The notes beneath the pieces are model-generated. The model made no database searches, was not told where the DNA came from, and was given only the letters and a program-made list of their open reading frames with translations. The translations under genes were made by a program, and so were the position numbers. Positions 42,409 through 50,465 of a stretch of DNA of 64,000 nucleotides are shown in pieces. This DNA comes from Elusimicrobiota bacterium (GTDB lineage: Bacteria; Elusimicrobiota; Elusimicrobia; UBA1565; JACRDR01): positions 1-64,000 of the forward strand of contig JACQBA010000005.1 of assembly GCA_016194745.1 (NCBI GenBank), written 5' to 3'. Numbering within the stretch: the stretch's first letter is position 1; the number at the start of each line of letters is the position of its first letter.

Positions 42409-45081
42409 ATGCTCCGCGGCCTCTCCGTCGAGAAATGGCCTATTTTTTTCTACATTCTTGCGTTGTCCGCGGCGGCCGTTTCGGACGTCTCGGCGAAATG
42501 CGACACGCCGCCTTGCCCGAGCCCGGCGACCTCCGGAACGGGGTCGAGGGCGACCGGAGGCACCGGTCCGACGCGTACCTCCAGCCCGAGCAACCCGCGA
42601 GATGCCGCTGTTCGGCCGACGTCTCCGTACGGCGAAAGAAACACCACCGGAAGGGTCAATCGATTTAACGCGGGTCTCGGAGGGCCGATGGTGTCGACGA
42701 GACCGGGCAGCGGGCTGAATCGGCTCACGCCGGCAGACAGGACGCGGCTCCATGCCGCATTGCTCGCGGCAGCCGGTCCCAAAGGCCCGGGCCGCGCGCT
42801 CATTGAAAGGGCGCTTCAGATTCGGGAGATGTACTCGGACCCTCGCGCCTTTTTCCGGGACCTTCCCAATCACTTCAACGGGGATCAGATGCGGGCCCTG
42901 CACGGCCTCTGGTACAGTCCCGGCGTCGAAAAGATAAAGCACGAGCTCGGCATCGGACGGGGCTTCGTGCCGGGCAACGCGACTCCAGGCATCAACGAAC
43001 GCCCCCCGAACCATCGATACGGAGACCCGATCCGGGGGCCTGAAGTTCGGCAAATCGCTCAATCCTACAAGAATCACGGTCCCATCCAGGCCGACGCGGC
43101 GGCGCACGCGCTGCGCGAGGGGCGCGTTCGAGAGGCGTTCGATCAAAGCAACCGCGCCGTCACTCTGGGGGTGAATACCGCCTCGAATTTCGTCACCCGC
43201 GGCCTCGCCGCGGAGCGCCTGCGCGACCCGCAACTGGCGAACCAGGACGCCAAAAAGGCATTGGGCATCGAGCCGGCCAACCCGCAGGCGCAAGCCTTGT
43301 ACCAGCTGACCAAGGGCCGCACGTCCGCGACAAGTCTGCTGGATGAGGGCAGGGCGGCGGAGCGCACGGCGAGCGTTGCGCCGGGACCCAAGGCCGGGCC
43401 GGACGGCATGAGGGCGCGTCCGCACATGCCCGACGACACCCCGCTGAACCGCGCGGCGGCCGCGCCAATCCCGGGCAACGTGCAGAACGCCGCGGCACTG
43501 ACCAAGTCGGCCGGGACGTTCCTCGGCGTGGGGGACGCCTCCGGCGCCCGGCGCAACTTGGACAAGGCGATCTCCCAAGACTCGCGCAGCGTGGAAGCGT
43601 TGAACATGCGCGCGCGCTTGAACCTGAGCCAAGGCCGGCACATGGACGCCATCGCCGACGCGACGCAGGCGATCGGAGTCGACGCGCACAATCTTCAGGC
43701 GCTCAAGATCCGCGCGGCCGCGAACCTGAAGGCGCACGATCACGCCGGGGCGATCCGCGACGCGAGCGAGGCTCTCGCCATCGACTCCCGCGACGTCGAG
43801 GCGCTCAATACGCGCGCCTTGGCCTACAACGAGCTCAAGGACTACGAGCACGGCATGGACGACGCGCTGAGCGCGCTGCGCCTCGACGGCAAATCGGCCT
43901 ACGGCTACTACAACCGGGCGTACGCGCAGGCGGGCCTCGGCAACCCGTCGGCCGCGCTGGAGTCGCTCAGGGCGGCGGCGGGGTTGAACGGGCTCTTCGG
44001 CGACGCGCTTCGGACCGCGCTGCAGCTGCCCAAGCTCGAGGACATGATCCATCTCTTCGGCGACGGAAAGCTCGACGAGGCGGCGCGCGCGGCGCTCCGT
44101 CAGAAGCGCGGCGAGCCGGGCGACAGCTTTCTCGCGCGTCTCGGGAGCCGGGGCCTGTTCGGGCTCGTCGGTACGAGTCTTCTCGGCGGCGGTCTGGTCG
44201 CCTTCGCGCTGCTGACGCTGTCGCAGCGGAAGCTGCCGCGGGTCGGGACTGCCGCGACGCCTCCGCCGTTCAAGCGGCAGAGGTCCGAGCAGGAGGCGCA
44301 GGACGCGGATCAATTTTGGCAGCGGTACACCGTCACGCGCGCCATGTCGGACGAGGGCGGCCTCGGCAGGCTGTTCGAGGCGTTGGACCGCCGGCTCGAC
44401 CGGCGCGTCGCGATCAAGAAGATGGCGCCGGAGATCCGCCGCGACGCGGCGCAGCTCGAACGCTTCCTCGTCCATGCGCGCATGGCCGCGTCCCTGAGCC
44501 ACCCGAACATCCTGGGCGTGTACTCCATCGAAGAGGCGGGGCAGGACGTGTACCTGATCTTCGAACACGTCGAGGGGCGGAGCCTCGAGGAGCGTCTCCT
44601 GCGCGGCGGGCCGATCGCGGTGCCCGAGGCGCTCGCGATTTTCAAGAACGTGGGCGTGGCGCTCAAGCACGCGCACGCCAAAGGCGTGATGCACCGCGAC
44701 TTGAATCCGTCCAACATCATCCTCGCGGAGGACGGTTCGGCGAAGGTCAAGGATTTCGCCGTCGCTCGTGAGGCGAAGGACGCCTCCCGGCGGATCACGA
44801 ACGCGTCCTTGAGCCGCAGCCGGGACCCGTACATGGCGCCCGAGCAGCGCCGCGGCGGCGATTGCCCGCAGTCCGATCTCTTCGCGCTGGGCGTTTGCCT
44901 GCATCGCGCGGTGACGGGGCGGCTTCCGTCGCCGGGCGTGGCCGCGTCGGCGCTCGTGCCGGGCATTCCGAAGAAATTCGACGCGCTCCTCTCGCGCCTC
45001 CTCGTCCTCGACCCGTCGAAGCGGATCGCGACGCCGGAGGAACTGCTGCGGGAGATCGAGGAAGTTCCCGCCAAGGCCTAG
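42409..45081 (+). CDS. Signal peptide-TPR-transmembrane-protein kinase with degenerate catalytic motifs
   Basis: 890 residues from ATG 42409. Signal peptide (FFYILALSAAAVSDVSA), Pro/Thr/Arg-rich stretch, about eight TPR-like repeats between residues ~225 and ~550, one transmembrane helix (583-605) and a Hanks-type kinase domain (~640-885). Topology predicts extracytoplasmic TPRs and a cytoplasmic kinase, the reverse of PknB. Retained: VAIK Lys670, D764 of HRD, N769, D782, YMAPEQ. Changed: the helix-C Glu position is H689, HRDLKP reads HRDLNP (N766) and DFG reads DFA (A784). It may be a pseudokinase or low-activity kinase. An upstream in-frame ATG at 42292 is before the promoter and rejected. 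Confidence 0.8.
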   Translation: MLRGLSVEKWPIFFYILALSAAAVSDVSAKCDTPPCPSPATSGTGSRATGGTGPTRTSSPSNPRDAAVRPTSPYGERNTTGRVNRFNAGLGGPMVSTRPGSGLNRLTPADRTRLHAALLAAAGPKGPGRALIERALQIREMYSDPRAFFRDLPNHFNGDQMRALHGLWYSPGVEKIKHELGIGRGFVPGNATPGINERPPNHRYGDPIRGPEVRQIAQSYKNHGPIQADAAAHALREGRVREAFDQSNRAVTLGVNTASNFVTRGLAAERLRDPQLANQDAKKALGIEPANPQAQALYQLTKGRTSATSLLDEGRAAERTASVAPGPKAGPDGMRARPHMPDDTPLNRAAAAPIPGNVQNAAALTKSAGTFLGVGDASGARRNLDKAISQDSRSVEALNMRARLNLSQGRHMDAIADATQAIGVDAHNLQALKIRAAANLKAHDHAGAIRDASEALAIDSRDVEALNTRALAYNELKDYEHGMDDALSALRLDGKSAYGYYNRAYAQAGLGNPSAALESLRAAAGLNGLFGDALRTALQLPKLEDMIHLFGDGKLDEAARAALRQKRGEPGDSFLARLGSRGLFGLVGTSLLGGGLVAFALLTLSQRKLPRVGTAATPPPFKRQRSEQEAQDADQFWQRYTVTRAMSDEGGLGRLFEALDRRLDRRVAIKKMAPEIRRDAAQLERFLVHARMAASLSHPNILGVYSIEEAGQDVYLIFEHVEGRSLEERLLRGGPIAVPEALAIFKNVGVALKHAHAKGVMHRDLNPSNIILAEDGSAKVKDFAVAREAKDASRRITNASLSRSRDPYMAPEQRRGGDCPQSDLFALGVCLHRAVTGRLPSPGVAASALVPGIPKKFDALLSRLLVLDPSKRIATPEELLREIEEVPAKA

Positions 45082-45139
45082 GCCCAAAGGCGCGCCCGTT
45101 CGGACCCGTCGGCCTCGTTTCTTCTGGACGCGCCCGCTC

Positions 45140-45145
45140 TATAAT
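45140..45145 (+). promoter_or_regulatory. -10 box (TATAAT), leaderless
   Basis: Perfect TATAAT, eight bases before ATG 45154; no Shine-Dalgarno. The motif AGGCCCAAAGG (45080) lies upstream. Confidence 0.65.
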
Positions 45146-45153
45146 CTACGGGC

Positions 45154-46632
45154 ATGCGGGCCCTGCTCCTATCCGTCGCTCTCGCCGTCCCCGCCCGTGC
45201 CCAGTTCGCCGTCGAGGCGCGGGCGCCCGCCGGGCACCGGACGGGAGGTCCCGCGGCCGTCGTCGCCGTCGGCGCGCTGGGACTCGCGCCGCTCTCGCTG
45301 GGACTCTCGCCCGTTTCCGGCGGGGGTCCGGGCGCGGTCTCGGACTCTCATTCGATCGCGGCGCCGAGCCTGTCCGCCGGCGCCGTCGGGCTCTCGTTGC
45401 CGCAGACGATCGGCGGCGGGCGCCTTTCGGTCCCGTCCGCCGTCCCGTCGGCCGCTCCGGCGCCGCGCGCCCTCGCGGCGCGCCGGGAGACGCTCCCGCC
45501 GCAGAACGACGTCCCGCCGCTCGGTCCTTCCTATCCCGTCGCGTTCGTCTCGGACGCCAAGACGCCGGGCGTTCCGAAGGACTCCCCGGTGGGTCTTCGC
45601 CCGCCGTCCCGTCTCCGCGAGGCGCTTTGGTTCTACCGAGGGTCGCTCGAGACCGCGATGTGGTACACGGGCCCTCGTCTGATCGAGCGCTGGAACGAGA
45701 TCAACCGCATGGCGTGGGAGCAGTCGATCGAGAAAGACCAGAAACCGGCGGTCGAGCGCATGCGCTCCTTCTTCGTCGAACAGCGGCTCTTGGGGACCAG
45801 CGGCGCGTTCCAGCCCACCGGATTTCGGATCGCTCCGCCCGAGACGAGCCTTTCGGACGCGCGGCGCCTCTACGCCCGCTACTTCCCGCGCGACGAGACG
45901 GCCGATGCCGCCTTCTCCGGCTTCATCGAGCGTTTCGAGAAATACAAGGACATCTATCGACTCACGTACTTCCGCAAGACGATCATGTACATCCTCCGCG
46001 ACGCGGCCGCGCGTCCCGCCGCCCGCCTCGCCGAGTTCTTCTCCGGGCTCTCGGCGGAGAAGGACGAGCGCGACCACGCGGAATTCCAGCGCGAGCGGCA
46101 GCGGGACGTCGTCGCCGCCTACGAGCGAGTCGTGCGCCAAGCGGTGCTCGATTTCAACCGGGAGCTTGCGCCCGGCAAGCGGGTCGTCGGCGTGGCGCTC
46201 TACGGGAGCTTCGCCCTCGGCTCCGCCGGGCCCGACAGCGACATGGACACGCAGGTCATCATTGAGAACAACGACAAGCGGACGAAGGACCGCTTCGCCT
46301 CGTTCTTGAAGGAGAGGTGGCACGAGGCGGGCGGGACGCATCCGATCTCGGTGTTCTCCTTCGCGGTGCCGCCCTCGCGCGGCATCCTCGAGCGCCTGAA
46401 CGGCGAGCCCTACCGCATCGTGTCGCCCTACGAAGGGGTGGCGGGCGAGCTCGAGCGGCGCGCGGGCGTCTCGCCCCCGTCTCCGCGGCCGCGAGGCCCC
46501 GCGAGCGCGGCGTTCTCGTGGGCTTACGGCACGCTCATCTGGGGCATCACCTTTGGCTATGACGTCTATTGGCGCGCGATCGCGAAGATCGGCGGCGCCG
46601 CGGCCGGCGTCTCTCTGCTTTTCTTTTATTGA
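45154..46632 (+). CDS. Exported protein with nucleotidyltransferase-fold domain
   Basis: 492 residues. Signal peptide (ALLLSVALAVPARAQ), ~110 residues of Ala/Gly/Pro/Ser low complexity, a helical middle and then a MNT-type nucleotidyltransferase motif: G351-S352-F-A-L-G356 with D363 and D365 in GPDSDMDTQVII. These are the phosphate-binding GS and two metal-binding Asp of DNA polymerase beta-like enzymes. The C-terminus ends with a hydrophobic pair of helices. An NTase behind a signal peptide is unusual; it may be membrane-anchored with the domain outside, or the N-terminus may be a membrane anchor leaving the domain inside. Substrate unknown. Confidence 0.6.
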   Translation: MRALLLSVALAVPARAQFAVEARAPAGHRTGGPAAVVAVGALGLAPLSLGLSPVSGGGPGAVSDSHSIAAPSLSAGAVGLSLPQTIGGGRLSVPSAVPSAAPAPRALAARRETLPPQNDVPPLGPSYPVAFVSDAKTPGVPKDSPVGLRPPSRLREALWFYRGSLETAMWYTGPRLIERWNEINRMAWEQSIEKDQKPAVERMRSFFVEQRLLGTSGAFQPTGFRIAPPETSLSDARRLYARYFPRDETADAAFSGFIERFEKYKDIYRLTYFRKTIMYILRDAAARPAARLAEFFSGLSAEKDERDHAEFQRERQRDVVAAYERVVRQAVLDFNRELAPGKRVVGVALYGSFALGSAGPDSDMDTQVIIENNDKRTKDRFASFLKERWHEAGGTHPISVFSFAVPPSRGILERLNGEPYRIVSPYEGVAGELERRAGVSPPSPRPRGPASAAFSWAYGTLIWGITFGYDVYWRAIAKIGGAAAGVSLLFFY

Positions 46633-46707
46633 GAAGCCGGGCCCTCGGCCCCAGGCCCCGGCTATCCGCTCCGCGCGGTGAGCTTCGAGCGGCGTCCAGT
46701 TACTTGA

Positions 46708-46713
46708 TACAAT
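46708..46713 (+). promoter_or_regulatory. -10 box (TACAAT) of fumarase, leaderless
   Basis: TACAAT with six bases to ATG 46720. No ribosome-binding site between them. Confidence 0.65.
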
Positions 46714-46719
46714 ACGCCT

Positions 46720-48342
46720 ATGGCCTCTTCCGCGCCCGCTTTCGAATATCAAGCGCCCTTTCCTCTGGGCGAGGATAAGACCCGGTATCGGCTCCTGTCC
46801 AAGGACCACGTCAGACTCGAGGCGATCGGCGGGCAGGACGTCCTCAAGGTCGATCCGGAGGCGCTGACTTTGCTCGCCAACGAGGCGATGCGCGACGTGT
46901 CCTTCCTGCTGCGCACGCGGCACCAAGAACAGGTCGCGGCGATCCTGAAGGACGCCGAGGCGTCGGACAACGACAAATTCGTCGCGCTCACCATGCTTGA
47001 GAACGCCTCGATCTCGGCGCGCTTCGAGCTCCCGCTGTGCCAGGACACCGGCACCGCGATCGTCATGGCGCACAAGGGCGAGCGGGTATGGACCGGGGCG
47101 AGCGACGCCGAACTCCTGTCCAAGGGGATCTGGAAGACGTACCTGGAGGAGAACCTCCGCTATTCCCAGACGGTGCCGCTGTCGATGTACGAGGAAAAGA
47201 ACTCGGGAAACAACCTCCCGGCGCAGATCGACATCTACGCCGAGCCGGGGGACGAGTACCACTTCCTGTTCATCGCCAAGGGGGGTGGCTCCGCGAACAA
47301 AAGCTACCTGTTCCAAGAGACGAAAGCGCTGCTCAATCCGGCGAGCCTGAAGACGTTCCTCGTCGAAAAGATGAAGACGCTCGGCACCGCGGCGTGCCCG
47401 CCGTACCACCTCGTCTTCGTCATCGGCGGTACGTCCGCCGAGGCCTGCCTCAAGACGGTCAAGCTCGCCTCGACCGGGTATCTCGACGCCTTGCCGACGT
47501 CCGGCAACATGGGCGGCCGCGCGTTCCGCGACCCGCAGCTGGAGGCCGAGGTGCTGAAGGAGGCCTTCCACACCGGGATCGGCGCCCAGTTCGGGGGCAA
47601 GTACTTCGCGCACGACGTACGCATCGTGCGGCTGCCGCGTCACGGGGCCTCCTGCCCGGTCGGCATGGGTGTGTCGTGCTCGGCGGACCGCAACATCTTG
47701 GGGAAGATCGACCGCTCGGGCGTCTGGCTCGAGGAGATGGAGCGCGACCCGGGCCGCCTCATTCCGGCCGAGTACAAGACGAAGCAGAAGCGCGCCTCGA
47801 TCCCGGTCGACTTGAATCGCCCGATCAAGGACATCCTGAAGCAGCTTTCCCAGTACAAAGTCGCCACTCCGCTCGCGCTGACGGGCCGTTTGATCGTCGC
47901 GCGCGACATCGCCCACGCCAAGCTCAAGGAGAGGCTGGACAAGGGAGAGGATCTCCCCAAGTACTTCAAGGACCATCCCGTCTACTACGCCGGGCCCGCC
48001 AAGACGCCGAAGGGGATGGCGTCGGGCTCTTTCGGCCCGACCACCGCGGGCAGGATGGACTCCTACGTCGACCTCTTCCAATCGAAGGGGGGCTCGATGA
48101 TCATGATCGCCAAGGGCAATCGGTCCCCGCAGGTCTCCGAGGCGTGCAAGAAATGGGGCGGCTTCTATCTCGGCTCGATCGGCGGCCCCGCCGCGGTCCT
48201 CGCCAAGAACAACATCAAGAAGGTGGAGACGCTCGACTATCCCGAGCTCGGGATGGAAGCCGTTTTCGCGATCGACGTCGAGGATTTCCCGGCCTTCATC
48301 TTGATCGACGACAAGGGCAACGATTTCTTCCGGGCGCCCTAG
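46720..48342 (+). CDS. fumA: Class I fumarate hydratase (4Fe-4S)
   Basis: 540 residues, matching the single-chain class I enzymes in which alpha and beta domains are fused. Cluster Cys candidates: [15 protein letters not shown], and [14 protein letters not shown]; the C-terminal beta domain has [23 protein letters not shown] and MIAKGN. Converts fumarate to malate in the citric-acid cycle and is oxygen-sensitive. Monocistronic by context, converging with a small secreted-protein gene. Confidence 0.96.
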   Translation: MASSAPAFEYQAPFPLGEDKTRYRLLSKDHVRLEAIGGQDVLKVDPEALTLLANEAMRDVSFLLRTRHQEQVAAILKDAEASDNDKFVALTMLENASISARFELPLCQDTGTAIVMAHKGERVWTGASDAELLSKGIWKTYLEENLRYSQTVPLSMYEEKNSGNNLPAQIDIYAEPGDEYHFLFIAKGGGSANKSYLFQETKALLNPASLKTFLVEKMKTLGTAACPPYHLVFVIGGTSAEACLKTVKLASTGYLDALPTSGNMGGRAFRDPQLEAEVLKEAFHTGIGAQFGGKYFAHDVRIVRLPRHGASCPVGMGVSCSADRNILGKIDRSGVWLEEMERDPGRLIPAEYKTKQKRASIPVDLNRPIKDILKQLSQYKVATPLALTGRLIVARDIAHAKLKERLDKGEDLPKYFKDHPVYYAGPAKTPKGMASGSFGPTTAGRMDSYVDLFQSKGGSMIMIAKGNRSPQVSEACKKWGGFYLGSIGGPAAVLAKNNIKKVETLDYPELGMEAVFAIDVEDFPAFILIDDKGNDFFRAP

Positions 48343-48885
48343 CTATGCCGGGACGCAGCGGGCCTTGTCGCAGGGTCTGACAGCAGGGCGCGTGTAGTTC
48401 AAACCGAATCGCTTGAGCGCGCCGTGCTTCTCGATGGCGGCGGCGTCGCACTCCTTGGACAGCACGTTGAATTGGACGCCGAGGCCCGTTCGCTCAAGCC
48501 GGTCGGCGGTCTGGATCTGATGGATGCAGGACTGCAGCTCCCCGCGCATGCCGTGACGGAACAGCCACTGGTCGATGTTCCAGCGCCCGTCCCGACGCGT
48601 GGTCCAGCGCTCCGAAACCCAGTCGCTGAAGCCGATGTAGTCCGACGTATGGTCCTCGTCCTTCTCGCCGACGGTATGCTCTATCGCGCGGACCACGACC
48701 CCGTCGTGGCCGAAGTCGTCGCCGTGATTCAAGATCCTCTCCCCCAACTGCCTCCACTCCTCAGGGGGGATGATCAGCGCGGGTTCGACCTCCGCCGCCG
48801 CCGGCCCGGTCGCCGCGCGCCCAAGCGCGGCGCCGGACCCTATCAGCAGCATCACGGCGGTCAGGTGCGTCGAAAATCGGTTCAT
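48343..48885 (-). CDS. Secreted hypothetical protein
   Basis: 180 residues. Signal peptide (THLTAVMLLIGSGAALGRA), mature part rich in charged and aromatic residues with Cys in LQSCIHQ, SKECDAA and RPCDKARCVPA, so disulfides are likely. No family recognised. TATAGT lies six bases before the ATG. Abuts the fumarase stop. Confidence 0.65.
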   Translation of the reverse strand: MNRFSTHLTAVMLLIGSGAALGRAATGPAAAEVEPALIIPPEEWRQLGERILNHGDDFGHDGVVVRAIEHTVGEKDEDHTSDYIGFSDWVSERWTTRRDGRWNIDQWLFRHGMRGELQSCIHQIQTADRLERTGLGVQFNVLSKECDAAAIEKHGALKRFGLNYTRPAVRPCDKARCVPA

Positions 48886-48891
48886 GCGTTT

Positions 48892-48897
48892 ACTATA
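48892..48897 (-). promoter_or_regulatory. -10 box (TATAGT), leaderless
   Basis: TATAGT on the minus strand, six bases (GCGTTT region) before ATG 48885. Confidence 0.6.
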
Positions 48898-48991
48898 GCA
48901 CCGGTTCGCTCGCGCCCCATGGAGCCAACGGGCATGCGGGCGGCGGAGTTCGGCCCAGGCCGGATTGGGTCCAAGGGCCGGAGGCTTTTGT

Positions 48992-48997
48992 TATCAT
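48992..48997 (+). promoter_or_regulatory. -10 box (TATCAT), leaderless
   Basis: TATCAT with seven bases to ATG 49005; the TGGGTCCAAGGG motif starts at 48966, 39 bases before the ATG. Confidence 0.55.
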
Positions 48998-49004
48998 TCG
49001 TCCC

Positions 49005-49964
49005 ATGACCCTCGTCACGGCGGCGCTCGTAGGCCTCGCGCTCGCTCACGCGCGCGCCGCGCCGGCCGCGCCGGCGGAGTTGCGCAAGCGGCTCATCGAG
49101 GTGGTCGACGCGTTCTACGACCTCCGGTTCGACGCGGCCGCCGAGGGCGCGCGCGCGATCGAACGCGAATTCCCCGGCCATCCGGCCGGTCCCTTCTACG
49201 CGGCCATGGTGGACTATCAGCGCTTCCTCGTGGAGGCGCCGCCGTCGGCCCGGACGTACGCCGCTTTCGAGACCGGCCTCGAGCGGACGATCGACGCGTG
49301 CGCCGCCGCTCGGGCGACCGATCCCGTCTCCGCGGAACGCTACCTCGGCGCGGCGCACGGGTTCAAGGCGCGGGCGCTCGTCGCGCGGGGCAGTTACGTC
49401 TCCGCGGTCGGCCAAGCGCGCAAGGCGGTCGTGCATCTGAGGAGGACGCTCGCGTTGGATCCGGGCGACGACGACGCCCGATTCGGGCTGGGGATGTACG
49501 ACTATTACATCGGACGCGCTCCCGCGGCCGCGCGTCCCCTCGCGTATCTGCTCGTCGGGACGATGGGCAACCGCGCGCGCGGACTCGAGCAGCTCCATCG
49601 CGCCGCCGAGGGCTCGGGCCCGGGGCGCATGGAAGCCCGGTCCGTCCTGTCCGCCGTCTACGCCTCCGACCACGAGCGGCAGTGGGCGAAGGCGTACGCG
49701 CTGCTCGAGGAGTTGATGGCCCGCTATCCCGGTAATCCGCTCTACCGCCTTCGCGCCGTCCACGCCGCGGAGCGGACCGGCGACTGGGAGCGCGGGCGGC
49801 GGCTCCTCTCTCAGGCCGGGTGGATCGACCGGCTCGATCCGCGCCTCCGGGATCAGGCGGCCGCGGAAGTCGGGCGGCGCCTCGCCGAAATCGACGCTCT
49901 CGCCTCGGGCGCGCTCAAGAAGCCGGGCGCGTTCCGCTGGCCTCTCGGGGACATCCCGGATTAG
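49005..49964 (+). CDS. Secreted TPR-like protein
   Basis: 319 residues. Short signal peptide (TLVTAALVGLALAHARA). The rest is a helical-repeat protein with FDAAAEGARAIEREFPGHPAG, GSYVSAVGQARKAVVHLRRTL and the block FGLGMYDYYIGRAPAA, which is found in secreted tetratricopeptide proteins of several phyla. Expected to be a periplasmic protein-interaction scaffold. Function unknown. Confidence 0.7.
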   Translation: MTLVTAALVGLALAHARAAPAAPAELRKRLIEVVDAFYDLRFDAAAEGARAIEREFPGHPAGPFYAAMVDYQRFLVEAPPSARTYAAFETGLERTIDACAAARATDPVSAERYLGAAHGFKARALVARGSYVSAVGQARKAVVHLRRTLALDPGDDDARFGLGMYDYYIGRAPAAARPLAYLLVGTMGNRARGLEQLHRAAEGSGPGRMEARSVLSAVYASDHERQWAKAYALLEELMARYPGNPLYRLRAVHAAERTGDWERGRRLLSQAGWIDRLDPRLRDQAAAEVGRRLAEIDALASGALKKPGAFRWPLGDIPD

Positions 49965-50012
49965 GCCCGGGCCGTAACATCCAGGGCATGGAAAAGCGGA
50001 CGGATTTGGGGG

Positions 50013-50018
50013 TATAAT
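50013..50018 (+). promoter_or_regulatory. -10 box (TATAAT), leaderless
   Basis: Perfect TATAAT with six bases to ATG 50025. No ribosome-binding site. Confidence 0.7.
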
Positions 50019-50024
50019 TTCCCC

Positions 50025-50363
50025 ATGACCAATATCCCGCTCCGCTTTTTCGCCGCGCTCGCCCTCGCCGCGGGGCTCGCCTCCGCGGCCTTCGCCGTCG
50101 ACCCGACCCTCACGATCCGCGTCCAAGACGGCTCCGGCGCCGCGATGGCGTCCGGGCAAGCGGTCTGGGTCCTCGTCGAACGGCAGATCTTGAGCTTGGC
50201 GACCGACGCCTCCGGCTCTATCGCGGTGCCCGCCAAATACAAGGGAAAGAAGGCCGCCATCGGCTGCGGCCATGTCCGGAAGGGACCGCGGGTCACCAAG
50301 CCCCTCTCCGACGGCATGACGGTCAAGCTGGAGAAGTGCGTTACGGCGTCCCCCGCGAACTGA
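50025..50363 (+). CDS. Small secreted protein with predicted beta fold
   Basis: 112 residues. Signal peptide (FFAALALAAGLASAAFAV), then about 85 residues of alternating beta strands (LTIRVQDGSGAAMASGQAVW, ILSLATDASGSIAVPAKYKG) reminiscent of an Ig/carboxypeptidase-regulatory-like domain, with two Cys (IGCGH, LEKCV) that could form a disulfide. Not assigned. Confidence 0.6.
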   Translation: MTNIPLRFFAALALAAGLASAAFAVDPTLTIRVQDGSGAAMASGQAVWVLVERQILSLATDASGSIAVPAKYKGKKAAIGCGHVRKGPRVTKPLSDGMTVKLEKCVTASPAN

Positions 50364-50452
50364 TCCCGGTCCCGCTTTTCCGCGCGCACCCGCGAACGGG
50401 CCGAACCCGGCGGGGCCCATCCGGCGCGGGTCCTATGTGCCGCGCAATTTTG

Positions 50453-50458
50453 CATAAT
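50453..50458 (+). promoter_or_regulatory. -10 box (CATAAT) that sets the S9 peptidase start
   Basis: CATAAT, seven bases before ATG 50466. The earlier in-frame ATG (50457) overlaps this hexamer, so 50466 is the likely start and the mRNA is leaderless. Confidence 0.6.
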
Positions 50459-50465
50459 GGCGGGG

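Noticed and set aside
42298..45087. 929-codon minus-strand frame opposite the TPR-kinase gene
   Set aside because: The plus-strand frame has signal peptide, TPR, TM and kinase motifs; the antisense frame has none.
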